A stretch of 64,000 nucleotides of DNA from Cepaea nemoralis (GCA_014155875.1 JACEFZ010014609.1:124001-188000), one strand, 5' to 3'. Positions 46,275-59,056 are shown, counted from the stretch's first letter. Notes: generated from the letters alone by a model not told the origin. Made by a program: numbers and translations.

Positions 46275-46625
46275 TATTTCTGTCATCATCACCATCTTCT
46301 ACCTTTCCCGTCAAGCATGATGAGGAGCAGTCGTTGATGTTCTAGCGCCCGATGGGTAGCATTGGATAGTGTCATTCCGTGAGACTGTACCATATCTTTG
46401 ATAACATCAATCTGTGTTCTTCTCCGGCGTACTCTTGCTCTCGTGGCAGATCTTCTTTGGTGTAGGGCCAGTGCTGGTAGCTGATGGTGTTGCTTTCTAA
46501 AGAGATGGCCAAACCATTTGTTCTTCTGCCTTTCAATGTATGTGGCACAAGGTGTTGATCCCATTGTCTGTCTCATAGCATCATTTCTTATGTGGTCTTG
46601 AATTGTCTACTTTAATGTAGCTACA
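46275..46625 (-). pseudogene. RTE-like family D, 3' end
   Basis: Minus strand KWFGHLFRK, PALALHQRRSATRARVRRRR, HGMTLSNATHRAL and MLDGKGRRW resemble the C-terminal end of another RTE-type element; a short GATGATGACAG tail ends at about 46277. Confidence 0.75.
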
Positions 46626-46751
46626 GAATTAAATCGTTACTGATTAATGTAACACTACCCGGTCAGTAAAATGTGACTAACCATTATGTTCTCACAGAAA
46701 CAAAGTGGATTTTTGCATGTTCCAGCTGGAGCAGCTATCATCGCTACACAG

Positions 46752-49700
46752 GACGGAGATTGCGAGCATATCATTGATGTATTTCCAGGACATGCAGGTG
46801 TGCGGGGCAATGAACAGGACGGAGATTGCGAGCATATCATTGATGTATTTCCAGGACATGCAGGTGTGCGGGGCAATGAACAGGACGGAGATTGCCAGCA
46901 TACCATTGATGTATTTACAGGACATGCAGGTGTGCGGGGCAATGAACAGGACGGAGATTGCCAGCATACCATTGATGTATTTCCAGGACATGCAGGTGTG
47001 CGGGGCAATGAACAGGACGGAGATTGCGAGCATATCATTGATGTATTTCCGGGACATGCAGGTGTGCGGGGCAATGAACAGGACGGAGATTGCGAGCATA
47101 CCATTGATGTATTTCCAGGACATGCAGGTGTGCGGGGCAATGAACAGGACGGAGATTGCGAGCATACCATTGATGTATTTCCAGGACATGCAGGTGTGCG
47201 GGGCAATGAACAGGACGGAGATTGCGAGCATACCATTGATGTATTTACAGGACATGCAGGTGTGCGGGGCAATGAACAGGACGGAGATTGCGAGCATACC
47301 ATTGATGTATTTACAGAACATGCAGGTGTGAGGGGCAATGAACAGGACGGAGATTGCGAGCATATCATTGATGTATTTACAGGACATGCAGGTGTGCGGG
47401 GCAATGAACAGGACGGAGATTGCGAGCATACCATTGATGTATTTCCAGGACATGCAGGTGTGCGGGGCAATGAACAGGACGGAGATTGCCAGCATACCAT
47501 TGATGTATTTCCAGGACATGCAGGTGTGCGGGACAATGAACAGGACGGAGATTGCGAGCATATCATTGATGTATTTACAGGACATGCAGGTGTGCGGGGC
47601 AATGAATAGGACGGAGATTGCGAGCATATCATTGATGTATTTACAGGACATGCAGGTGTGCGGGGCAATGAACAGGACGGAGATTGCGAGCATATCATTG
47701 ATGTATTTCCAGGACATGCAGGTGTGCGGGGCAATGAACAGGACGGAGATTGCGAGCATATCATTGATGTATTTACAGGACATGCAGGTGTGCGGGGCAA
47801 TGAACAGGACGGGGATTGCGAGCATATCATTGATGTATTTACAGGACATGCAGGTGTGCGGGGCAATGAACAGGACGGAGATTGCGAGCATATCATTGAT
47901 GTATTTCCAGGACATGCAGGTGTGCGGGGCAATGAACAGGACGGAGATTGCGAGCATACCATTGATGTATTTACAGGACATGCAGGTGTGCGGGGCAATG
48001 AACAGGACGGGGATTGCGAGCATATCATTGATGTATTTCCAGGACATGCAGGTGTGCGGGGCAATGAACAGGACGGAGATTGCGAGCATATCATTGATGT
48101 ATTTACAGGACATGCAGGTGTGCGAGGCAATGAACAGGACGGAGATTGCGAGCATACCCTTGATGTATTTCCAGGACATGCAGGTGTGAGGGACAATGAA
48201 CAGGACGGAGATTGCGAGCATATCATTGATGTATTTCCAGGACATGCAGGTGTGCGGGGCAATGAACAGGACGGAGATTGCGAGCATACCATTGATGTAT
48301 TTCCAGGACATGTAGGTGTGCGGGGCAATGAACAGGACGGAGATTGCGAGCATACCATTGATGTATTTCCAGGACATGCAGGTGTGCGTGGCAATGAACA
48401 GGACGGAGATTGCGAGCATACCATTGATGTATTTCCAGGACATGCAGGTGTGCGGGGCAATGAACAGGACGGAGATTGCCAGCATACCATTGATGTATTT
48501 ACAGGACATGCAGGTGTGCGGGGCAATGAACAGGACGGAGATTGCGAGCATACCATTGATGTATTTACAGGACATGCAGGTGTGCGGGGCAATGAACAGG
48601 ACGGAGATTGCGAGCATACCTTGATGTATTTCCAGGACATGCAGGTGTGCGGGGCAATGAACAGGACGGAGATTGCGAGCATACCATTGATGTATTTACA
48701 GGACATGCAGGTGTGCGGGGCAATGAACAGGACGGAGATTGCGAGCATACCATTGATGTATTTACAGGACATGCAGGTGTGCGGGGCAATGAACAGGACG
48801 GAGATTGCGAGCATACCATTGATGTATTTACAGGACATGCAGGTGTGCGGGGCAATGAACAGGACGGAGATTGCGAGCATACCCTTGATGTATTTACAGG
48901 ACATGCAGGTGTGCGGGGCAATGAACAGGACGGAGATTGCGAGCATACCATTGATGTATTTACAGGACATGCAGGTGTGCGGGGCAATGAACAGGACGGA
49001 GATTGCGAGCATACCATTGATGTATTTACAGGACATGCAGGTGTGCGGGGCAATGAACAGGACGGAGATTGCGAGCATACCATTGATGTATTTACAGGAC
49101 ATGCAGGTGTGCGGGGCAATGAACAGGACGGAGATTGCGAGCATACCATTGATGTATTTACAGGACATGCAGGTGTGCGGGGCAATGAACAGGACGGAGA
49201 TTGCGAGCATACCATTGATGTATTTCCAGGACATGCAGGTGTGCGGGGCAATGAACAGGACGGAGATTGCGAGCATACCATTGATGTATTTACAGGACAT
49301 GCAGGTGTGCGGGGCAATGAACAGGACGGAGATTGCGAGCATACCATTGATGTATTTACAGGACATGCAGGTGTGCGGGGCAATGAACAGGACGGAGATT
49401 GCGAGCATACCATTGATGTATTTACAGGACATGCAGGTGTGCGGGGCAATGAACAGGACGGAGATTGCGAGCATACCCTTGATGTATTTACAGGACATGC
49501 AGGTGTGCGGGGCAATGAACAGGACGGAGATTGCGAGCATACCATTGATGTATTTACAGGACATGCAGGTGTGCGGGGCAATGAACAGGACGGAGATTGC
49601 GAGCATACCATTGATGTATTTACAGGACATGCAGGTGTGCGGGGCAATGAACAGGACGGAGATTGCGAGCATACCATTGATGTATTTACAGGACATGCAG

Positions 49701-50035
49701 GTGTGCGGGGCAATGAACAGGACGGAGATTGCGAGCATACCATTGATGTATTTACAGGACATGCAGGTGTGCGGGGCAATGAAGAGGACGGAGATTGCGA
49801 GCATACCATTGATGTATTTACAGGACATGCAGGTGTGCGGGGCAATGAACAGGACGGAGATTGCGAGCATACCATTGATGTATTCACAGGACATGCAGGT
49901 GTGCGGGGCAATGAACAGGACGGAGATTGCCAGCATACCATTGATGTATTTACAGGACATGCAGGTGTGCGGGGCAATGAACAGGACGGAGATTGCGAGC
50001 ATATCATTGATGTATTTACAGGACATGCAGGTGTG
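46752..50035. repeat. 66-bp satellite array, about 50 units, RNase H-derived
   Basis: 49.8 units of 66 bp (GACGGAGATTGCGAGCATAC ... GGCAATGAACAG), with one 65-bp unit near 48615-48625. One plus frame reads GHAGVRGNEQ per unit, identical to the RNase H motif of the non-LTR copies at 5 and 14 kb. Variation is limited to a few positions: ATC/ACC, TTCC/TTAC, GAG/CAG. Frames up to 1128 codons are open because 66 is divisible by three and the unit lacks stops in four frames; I do not read these as genes. Confidence 0.97.
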
Positions 50036-50127
50036 GCTCACACCCCGGGTGAGTCGTGGATATAGTGTTGAAGAACAGATAAATCATCATAACCTGAAGA
50101 GAATAATTCGGTTGAGAGTGATTAGAT

Positions 50128-50517
50128 CAGTGGTTCTCAGCTGGGGGGAAGAGGGGAATTTAGGTTTTCCATGGGGAGGGGGAAATTAAGATTATTTCAA
50201 GATCATGTTAATATAAGAACCGGTTACTTGATATTTTTTTCCTTCATACTGTACGGTTCTATACTTCTCGCCCTTCTGAAATTCATTTTATAATGTAAGT
50301 AGACCCGCAAATCACGTTTTATGTAGACGTCTAGACTTGTTCTAGTATGTGTTATTAAATTTAGCTTCCATTTTTACATATACTGTGTAGAGGCGTGGGT
50401 GCGTGGGGGGAGGGGGATTTATAAGGAGGAAATACAAAAAAAAGGGGGGGGGGGGTGATGACATTCTGAACATATGGTGAAGGGGTGCGTGGGCCAAAAA
50501 AGGGTTAAGAACCACTG
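50128..50517. mobile_element. hAT-type MITE, copy 2
   Basis: 390 bp, termini CAGTGGTTCTCAGC / GGTTAAGAACCACTG. The flanks GATTAGAT (50120-50127) and GACTAGAT (50518-50525) form an 8-bp target duplication with one mismatch, as hAT transposases make. A G-run lies near 50441-50455. Inverted homolog of copy 1. Confidence 0.9.
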
Positions 50518-50599
50518 GACTAGATGATCTGGCCGACACTCGGTACTCCGAGGGAGGGCCAGACCGGCATTAAATTAGACGCAAATGGGGCCATTAGTA

Positions 50600-50690
50600 T
50601 TGGGGCTCTTCGCTGAATGTTGAATATGATGACGGAGCACGAATGGGAATATCCTAAGTGCTGTGGTGTCGATTCTTGCCGTAACTTTAT
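50600..50690 (+). pseudogene. Non-LTR retrotransposon RNase H family, 3' end fragment
   Basis: GACGGAGCACGAATGGGAAT and CCTAAGTGCTGTGGTGTCGA match the end of the copies at 5 and 14 kb (EHVWECPEC.DVGS); about 90 bp remain. Confidence 0.75.
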
Positions 50691-50875
50691 TCTTGCGCAA
50701 ATCGATCAGACATTAAATCTGGTTCTTATTTCGTTAAGTCAAAGCTTAATGTAGTGTTAGAGGGCGATTAGTTTCGCATGCTCCGCATTTCTCTACTGCG
50801 CTACTTGAAGACTGGTTGGCATAATCTGAAGATAGTCAAGAATTAAATGCATCTAACCATAACAATCAGGCCGAA

Positions 50876-51023
<148 letters not shown>

Positions 51024-51029
51024 TTATAG

Positions 51030-51188
51030 TTAGTTGCATATCATTTACAGGACGTCGCAGTAAACTCTAGCAGTTTTGGCTGTTTGTGATTTCTTCGCAA
51101 GTATTCTTTCAATAGTTCACCATTGCTTTCTGAACGACCGGCACCCATACCATTTTCACAAACATCAACACAATGCGGTCTGCTGCAA
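51030..51188 (-). mobile_element. SINE family A between two (TAC)n tracts
   Basis: GTTGCATATCATTTACAGGA, CACCATTGCTTTCTGAACGA and CCGGCACCCATACC; the head is truncated. Confidence 0.88.
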
Positions 51189-51189
51189 A

Positions 51190-51190
51190 A

Positions 51191-51262
<72 letters not shown>

Positions 51263-51274
51263 AACTACTACTTT

Positions 51275-51322
<48 letters not shown>

Positions 51323-51323
51323 A

Positions 51324-51397
<74 letters not shown>

Positions 51398-51406
51398 AAC
51401 TACTAC

Positions 51407-51439
<33 letters not shown>

Positions 51440-51440
51440 A

Positions 51441-51503
<63 letters not shown>

Positions 51504-51655
51504 GCCTTCGTCGTTTTCTTCTCCTTATTCTTCTTCTCCTTATTCTTCTTCTCCTCCTTTTCTCCGTTCTTTTTCTGCCTCTTCTTCTTCTTCTTCTTCT
51601 TCTTCTTCTTCTTCTTCTTCTTCTTCTTCTTCTTCTTCTTCTTCTTCTTCTTCTG
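51190..51655. repeat. (TAC)n then (TTC)n tract
   Basis: TAC to 51503, then TTC with CTCCTTATTC variants to 51655. All the long frames (poly-Leu, poly-Thr, poly-Tyr, poly-Ser) are artefacts. Confidence 0.97.
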
Positions 51656-51712
51656 CTCCCCTGTTCTCCTCCACCGTCGTCGTCTCCATCGTGGTTGCAG
51701 CTTCTCTTACCT

Positions 51713-51960
51713 GTCATCTAACTGTCATCTACTGCCTATAGTATCTTGCAGTGTAGGGCGGGGGGGGGGGGGGGTGTGTGTTGTCTTGAGCCTAAGGAAT
51801 TAAGGTCTTATGGCTAGTACATCCGCCGCGAACTGTGCAAGTTAGAATTTTCTTTTTGCCCCCCGACAGACAAAAAATCCACACCTTATCGAGGATTCCA
51901 ACCCGAGTCTCCCTAAGGAGAACCCGGCGCTCTTAACTACTTGGCAGCTACTCCCCATGC
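51713..51960 (-). mobile_element. SINE family C, copy 2
   Basis: CTGTCATCTACTGCCTATAG, GAGCCTAAGGAATTAAGG, then a reverse tRNA-like head GGATTCCAACCCGAGTCTCC (B box). A G-run of 15 sits at 51759-51774. Confidence 0.8.
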
Positions 51961-52830
51961 TTCTCTAACCAAACATGCTAAATCACACCCATTCCATTCT
52001 GCTACAAAACCATCTCAAGTGCCTTTTTTTCAGCAGCGTACAACGTGTGCAATATTAACTACAGAAATCTAATTTCCCGTTCAGGGCCATCCTTATCTTG
52101 GATTCAATCTGGGAATTCCCAAGTCATTACAGTTACCTCACTACCATTGGCATTAAACATTAGGTACATGCATTCTGAAATTAGGACTTCGGATCTCCAA
52201 AACGCCGTATCTTCTCTTCTTAGGAATGACAATGAACATTGCCACAAGTTATTGCATTCCTAGCTTTCAAACATACTTGAATATGCCACATGGGTAACAT
52301 TTCTTGATGAAGGAAACAATTCAGTTTAGATTTAGTTCCTACGACAGCCGTTAATTTGATTAACGCCAGAATATCGTGCTTTAAATCTTATTCTTAACTA
52401 TTCTGAGAGCGCTTTACGCTTTGTTGCCATAAGGTGGCTAGAGCAAACAAATATAATTGGTTTCCAATAAGTTATACAGGCAAAATTAACACTTTTATAA
52501 GACTGAGATATACAGTCGGTGCACTAGCGAAGTTGATGGTGAACTACTCTTGTAGTGTCATGAGCTCTTCCGGACGTGGTTTCGACGTCGGGACTCGTCA
52601 CTTGCCAAAATGAGGAAAAGATTGGCCACCTATTCCCCCCTTGCTCTCAGGCCTACACTGTAAGATGGCGCTATTACATCACAGACTCATAGCAAGAAAC
52701 TGCATTGGAGCAAAGACAGAAGAAGATAGAATCCGATCATAAATGTGAGTATCACGGAATGTAGTGGCGTTAGGGTTAGAGTACTGGCCTTTATAACACA
52801 TGCGTCCGAGATCAAGTCTTGGTTCAGTGG
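51961..52830. other. No recognisable feature
   Basis: One 72-codon plus-strand frame at 52045-52263 is unrecognised. Confidence 0.4.
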
Positions 52831-52834
52831 CTAT

Positions 52835-53097
52835 TTTACCTGAGTTCATTGGGCTCTGTGGCGAAGGAGTTATGAATGCAATTCCTAATCCCGCTTACCG
52901 CGTTGGAAACACAGCTGCAGGGCGATGTTGCAGGAGCCCGCATTGCGTTGGTTTCCATACAATAGTATGGGTGCCGGTCGTTCAGATAGCAGTGACAAAC
53001 TACTGAATATAAACTTGCCAAGAAATCACAAACAGCAACAAAAAAATGCTGGGGTTGGCTGCGACGTCTTGTAAATGATATGCAACTAACTTTAACT
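52835..53097 (+). mobile_element. SINE family A, long copy
   Basis: TGGCGAAGGAGTTATGAATG (A-box region), CGCGTTGGAAACACAGC (degraded B box), GGGTGCCGGTCGTTCAGATA body and 3' end GACGTCTTGTAAATGATATG + CAACTAAC. Confidence 0.9.
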
Positions 53098-53107
53098 AAT
53101 AGTGGAC

Positions 53108-53285
53108 CGGTTGCTACTGGAAAGGGGTTTATGGGTTCGAATTCCCATCCAGGAAATTCTTAACATTGACGTGGGCTGTCAGGTCGACCTAGCCTTAAAA
53201 AATGTACTAGAAAATATCTTGGGAAATTAAGGCGGAAGGCAAAATACTGACCACACCACCGCTCGAGTGCCGATTAGTACATGGT
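53108..53285 (+). mobile_element. SINE family E, copy 2
   Basis: TTATGGGTTCGAATTCCCAT (B box), then AATGTACTAGAAAATATCTT + GGGAA and CGAGTGCCGATTAG; similar to 38545-38740. Confidence 0.6.
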
Positions 53286-53291
53286 GAATGT

Positions 53292-53423
53292 TTAATGACT
53301 GTGCAGTGTTTGAAAATATTGCCGGTCCATGTTTTGTATTTACCTATTATGTTGCATGAACTTTACAGAGGGTGAATACAAAACTTGGACCGGCAATATT
53401 TTCAAACACTGCACAGTCATTAA
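53292..53423. repeat. Near-perfect hairpin, 53-bp arms
   Basis: Arms 53292-53344 and 53371-53423 pair with two mismatches around a 26-nt loop. No match to the other repeats here. Confidence 0.92.
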
Positions 53424-53549
53424 AAATACCCCATGTATATACAACTGCTGACACCATTGCCTCATAGTCCTGAAGGCTGGTAAAGCAGGGTACGTTTCTA
53501 ACATTCTACCGGGCAGCTGACTTAACGCAGTTGCTGGCACTCTTGCTTA

Positions 53550-53750
53550 TTACCAGGTGTTCATGTCTTCCATTGCCAATAGAGATGGGATTTATTTTAA
53601 AACTTGACCTGGGATCGCAAGTCGACCCAGCCTAAAAGGAGTACCATGAAATACTTTTAGAAGTAAAAGCAGCCGGCGTGATAAGAACCACATCCCACAA
53701 CGAGTGCTGGTTGGTCTGAAACAACATGGGACTGTCACGATTTTTATAAC
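53550..53750 (+). mobile_element. SINE family E, probable copy 3
   Basis: CTGGGATCGCAAGTCGACCC, AGGAGTACCATGAAATACTT and CATCCCACAACGAGTGCTGG follow the body of copy 2; the head is decayed. Confidence 0.45.
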
Positions 53751-53969
53751 ATACTCCAGAAGGCGTAGGGGGGCGAAGATTCAGTGCCAAACAATAGGTA
53801 AGGCTGGGTCAAATAAAAACTGGACTGCGGAAATTTGGAAATAGAGGTGTGTCATAGTTGTGACTTAAAAGTTGTTAATATGTTTGCATGCATATTGCAT
53901 TATAACGCAATGACAAAATGTCGGCGATATATAAACTCAGTGCAGATACAGGAAGTCGCATAAGACAGT

Positions 53970-54399
53970 GAGTGGTTCTGATCCTTTTTTGACCCATCCA
54001 CCCTTTCACCATATGTCATAATGTCATTCCTCCTCCCCCCCCCCCCCCCCCCCTTTTATTTTTCCAGCGAATGAAACAAGAAGAATTTTCCCTTGTTACA
54101 AATTGCCAGCCTCAAAAGATGCATTTTTTATATTCACAATATTTTATTAACACACCAAATCAATCATATTACAATAAACAAACAGTTAAAACGTCACAGA
54201 ATTGTCACTTAATACTCGACACCAGAATGTCAGAAAATTGTGCTTCATCAAACAAACCGCTCAATAGAAAACCAGGATATTGTGCCTGAAGCCATTTGGA
54301 GACTGTCAATCTGTGGTCTTAATCCCCCCCCCCCCTTTTTGTGTGGAAAACCCTAAAATTCCCCCCTTGGGGGTAATTCCCCAATTGTTGAGAACACTG
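53970..54399. mobile_element. hAT-type MITE, copy 3 (diverged)
   Basis: Left end GAGTGGTTCTGATCC, right end TTGTTGAGAACACTG, with inner CACCATATGTCATAATGTCA and AAAACCCTAAAATTCCCCCC shared with copy 1. C-runs at 54036-54052 and 54324-54334. Confidence 0.75.
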
Positions 54400-54443
54400 T
54401 CTTGAGACCTTTAATCATCCCATGGCACATAACTTACATTACT

Positions 54444-54444
<1 letters not shown>

Positions 54445-54524
<80 letters not shown>

Positions 54525-54525
54525 T
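54445..54525. repeat. (TAC)n tract and downstream G-run
   Basis: About 26 TAC units; a G-run of 22 follows at 54601-54622. Confidence 0.95.
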
Positions 54526-54754
54526 GCGGTAGAATTAGATGGAGGCCTTAAATCCAACGAAGAAGAGAATTAGTAACAGAGGTGAATAACTTGGGAAGGA
54601 GGGGGGGGGGGGGGGGGGGGGGCTGAACTGACAGAGAAAACAAAGGAAAGGAGAGCCTGGCAATGGTTTATTGAGGGCCTATGGTCCACAGTGACATAAA
54701 GAGCAGAAGATTAAGAACTCGATATTTTGTTCATAATTTAATTAAATTAATTTT

Positions 54755-54884
<130 letters not shown>

Positions 54885-54889
54885 GGGGG

Positions 54890-55326
54890 AGGGGGGCTGA
54901 GTGGTCTCGAGGTATGGTGTCCGCCTCGAGTGCTGGAGGTCCCAGGTTCAAGCCCCGGTGAGGCCCGGAATTTTTCCACATGGAATTCTAGTAACAAAAT
55001 ATACCCCGGTCTATTTTTCCACATGGAATTCTAGTAACAAAATATACCCCGGTCTCTGGGTAGTGATATTGGACGCCTGTATGTATTGATGCGCACGTAA
55101 AAAATCCCTTGGCAGTTGGAAATAGAAAAAGAGTACGCTGCCCGGGCAAAATTTCGAGGTAAAAATCTATCCAAAATATTTCAGGATCCTTGCCAGTGCT
55201 AAGGAGCTTGTGCACTGAGCTGAGATTCTCCGGACTCAGGCTTGAGTTAGGAGTAGAATGGAGCACTTATGGGTTACACCCGTGTGCCGTGATGTTGATC
55301 CATCGTCTAAACTAAACTAAACTAAA
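54890..55326 (+). mobile_element. SINE family V (tRNA-derived), copy 2
   Basis: Head GAGTGGTCTCGAGGTATGG (A-box region) and CAGGTTCAAGCCCCGG (B box), body CAAAATTTCGAGGTAAAAAT, tail (TAAAC)n at 55305-55326. A 44-bp tandem duplication (TTTTTCCACATGGAATTCTA...) lies at 54970-55056. Confidence 0.92.
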
Positions 55327-55369
55327 CAATTTATAGTGATAATTTAATTAATCAGCTTTGTTTAGCCAG

Positions 55370-55548
55370 ATCAGTGGCGAAGGAGTCACGGTCGCAGTTC
55401 GTAATCGCGCATATTGCGTTCGAAATACGGCTGCGGGCGATTTGGAAGCAGACTGTCTTACGTTGGTTTGCATACAATAGTATGTGTGACGGTCGTTCGG
55501 AAAGTAATAGCAAACTACTGAACGTAAAGTTGCCCAGGAATAACATCT
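55370..55548 (+). mobile_element. SINE family A
   Basis: TGGCGAAGGAGTCACGG (A box region), TGCGTTCGAAATACGG (B box), GTCGTTCGGAAAGTAATAGC body; truncated at the 3' end. Confidence 0.9.
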
Positions 55549-56095
55549 TCCTTTAATTGTTGCTGCTTATGCTAGTCCATTTATAGCAACATCAATGAAA
55601 ACAAAAGTTAAATGCAATCTACTTATCATATATTCTATGTATCATACAAGAAGACAATTCAGATTTTATGAATAATTTTAGATCAGTTGAAAGATACCTA
55701 TAGTGAATGCGGTCGTAATCATTTAATTAATGAACTGTATATAGTTGTGGTTGTAAACGGTGGCAATTTATAGGAACGTTGTAGCACGATTAATAAAACG
55801 GTAAAAACACAAACTATGTATTATAGAAGTAGACAATTCAGAATGCTTGAACAATAATAGGACTGAAACATACACTAACAAACGGTAAATAGGAAGATTA
55901 AACATGTTATCGCTCGCATAAACTTATAGACAGCATGAATTAGGGGATACAGTAGCTATCAAAACGATTGCCCGTTACGGAGCATTGTAAAACTTACAAA
56001 AACGCAAATGTTGGGGGATTCTTGTTTCTCAGTGCTCATCTCTACTTGTTTCCTTTCCTCATTATAAATGTGAATCAATATTTGTAAATGTATCG
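55549..56095. other. AT-rich, no recognisable feature
   Basis: No frame and no repeat noticed. Confidence 0.4.
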
Positions 56096-56097
56096 AA

Positions 56098-56098
<1 letters not shown>

Positions 56099-56179
<81 letters not shown>

Positions 56180-56440
56180 GGAGCCAATGAGAGAGACACA
56201 GAGAGAGGGGGTATGAAGAGAGACAGACAGACAGAAAAAGACAGGGACAGAGCCAGATACAGAGACAGAGAGTGAGACATTGAGAGACGGGGGGAAAGAC
56301 AGAGATAGAGAGAGACATAGGTACACATAGAGAGATTGGGTGAGAGACATAGAAACGGAGAGAAAGACGGAGACAGAGAGACAGAGACAGAGAGTGACGG
56401 GGAAATAGACAGAGATGGAGAGAGACAGAGGCAGAGAAAG
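56099..56440. repeat. (GA)n tract, pure then degenerate
   Basis: Pure GA to about 56171, then purine-rich GAGAGACAGAGA sequence. Confidence 0.95.
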
Positions 56441-56554
56441 CACCTAAGGAAGAAGATTACAGCATTCTTGGAACTCAGGGTAGATTAAGTCTCTTTCATT
56501 GCAACTGAATATGCCACAAGAAAATATAGGAGAAGTAAAAGAAAAAAGAACTAG

Positions 56555-57330
<776 letters not shown>

Positions 57331-57638
57331 ACGGCGAAGACGAAGAAGAACGAGAAGGAGGAGAAAACAACGGCGAACAATCATGTTTAATCAGTAGAGT
57401 GAACAAAGATGAATCAGTCCCAACCACAAAATGTAGAAGTTGAGAACCGTCGATAGACGTCACTAGGCGTACTTAAACACGGCTGATGACGTGTGTTATC
57501 AGGCGTTATCCACAATATCATCACTGTTATCTCCGTCAAAGGCCTGTTATCAGAGGTGTGGTTGCGACGTTTCAATCTTCTCGGCGATAACGTTTGTCGG
57601 TGTACGACAGTGACTCTTCTCCACTTATCTCAACACTG

Positions 57639-57639
<1 letters not shown>

Positions 57640-57686
<47 letters not shown>

Positions 57687-57950
57687 GGACACATACACAA
57701 ACATATACACACGTGGAACATACAAATACATGTATGGAAAAACAAACATGCATAGAAACACATATATATAGTTTAGTATACTTCATATACACATATATAA
57801 CACACACACACACACTCACACGGACACATACACAAACATATACACACATGGAACATACAAAATACATGTATGAAAACATACATGCATAGAAACACATATA
57901 TATATAGTTTAGTATACTTCATATACACATATATAACACACACACACACA
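57640..57950. repeat. (CA)n and 135-bp tandem duplication
   Basis: CA at 57640-57680; TCACACGGACACATACAC starts at 57681 and again at 57816, each unit ending in CATATATAACACACACA. Confidence 0.88.
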
Positions 57951-57956
57951 TACATT

Positions 57957-58345
57957 GGGGCTGAGTGGTCTCGAGGTATGGTGTCCGCCTCGAGTGCTGG
58001 AGGTCCCGGGTTCAAGCCCCGGTGAGGGCCGGGATTTTTTCACGTGGACTTCTAGTAACAAAATTTCCCCTGGTCTCTGGGTAGTGAGATCGGACGCCCG
58101 TGTGTATTGTTGCGCACGTAAAAATCCCTTGGCAGTTGGAAATCGAAAAAGAGTAGCCTAACGGCGCTGCCCGGGCAAAATTTCGAGTTAAAAATCTACC
58201 CAAAGTATTTCAGGATCCTCGCCGGTGCTACGGAGTTCGTGCACTGAGCTGAGATTCTCCGGACTCAGGCTTGAGTTATGAGTAGAACGGAGCACTTATG
58301 GGTACATCCGTGTGCCGTGATGTTGATCCGTCGACTAAACTAAAC
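57957..58345 (+). mobile_element. SINE family V, copy 3
   Basis: TGAGTGGTCTCGAGGTATGG, CGGGTTCAAGCCCCGG, GAGTAGCCTAACGGCGCTGC and tail GACTAAACTAAAC. The most complete copy in the window. Confidence 0.93.
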
Positions 58346-58399
58346 ACACACACACACGCGCGCGCGCACACACACACGCGCGCGCGCACACACACACGC
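58346..58399. repeat. Alternating (CA)n/(CG)n tract
   Basis: Three CA blocks and two CGCGCGCG blocks, followed 80 bp on by four copies of ACTCTCGCAC (58481-58518). Confidence 0.95.
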
Positions 58400-58514
58400 T
58401 TGTTTAAAATTACACATACATGCATATATGCTTACTGCGCACATTCGTAACAACTCACAGTCATATACACTTACATATGCACTCTCGCACACTCTCGCAC
58501 ACTCTCGCACACTC

Positions 58515-58770
58515 TCGCCTATGGGACAAGGTGGAGAAAGCGGTGGAACAGACTGAGCACCGTTATGTGGAGAGAAGGATATTACTGGGGATCGGCAGGG
58601 GTTCTGGACGAATCTCAAATCTGATAGAGAAGACCAGGAGAACATCCAATCAGATGGCATCTGGAACGAACAGCAGTATGACTCTCTCCGCTGGCTGTTG
58701 AAAGAGGGAAAGTGTGGAAATTACCTGAGTGCAGTTTTGTTGTTTCTTATCTCAATTCAACTATCGCACA
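58515..58770 (+). pseudogene. Non-LTR retrotransposon RNase H family, 3' end fragment
   Basis: LWDKVEKAVEQTEHRYVERR, LGIGRGSGRISNL and RRTSNQMASGT match the region after RNase H in the copies at 5 and 14 kb. 5'-truncated; ends with CTCAATTCAACTA tail. Confidence 0.88.
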
Positions 58771-58867
58771 TTCACATCTCTGAGAGTTTCAACACCCCCG
58801 CACTTATAAACACTGTTTTGATCAATGGCGGAAGAAAATCTGTATGCATCGCCTAGTTTACAATTTC

Positions 58868-58873
58868 GTCTCT

Positions 58874-58920
<47 letters not shown>

Positions 58921-59056
58921 TTCTTCTTCTTCTTCTTCTTCTTCTTCTTCTTCTTCTTCTTCTTCTTCTTCTTCTTCTTCTTCTTCTTCTTCTTCTTGTC
59001 CTCCTCCTCCTCTTCATTCTCTTCCTCCTCCTTCATCTTCCTCCACTTCTCCTTCT
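58868..59056. repeat. (TTC)n tract
   Basis: About 42 TTC units, then CTCCTCTTC variants. Confidence 0.97.

Noticed and set aside
46655..50041. Minus-strand frame of 1128 codons as a giant repeat protein
   Set aside because: It is a by-product of a 66-bp satellite whose unit has no stop in several frames; other frames on both strands are equally open and no gene signals flank it.
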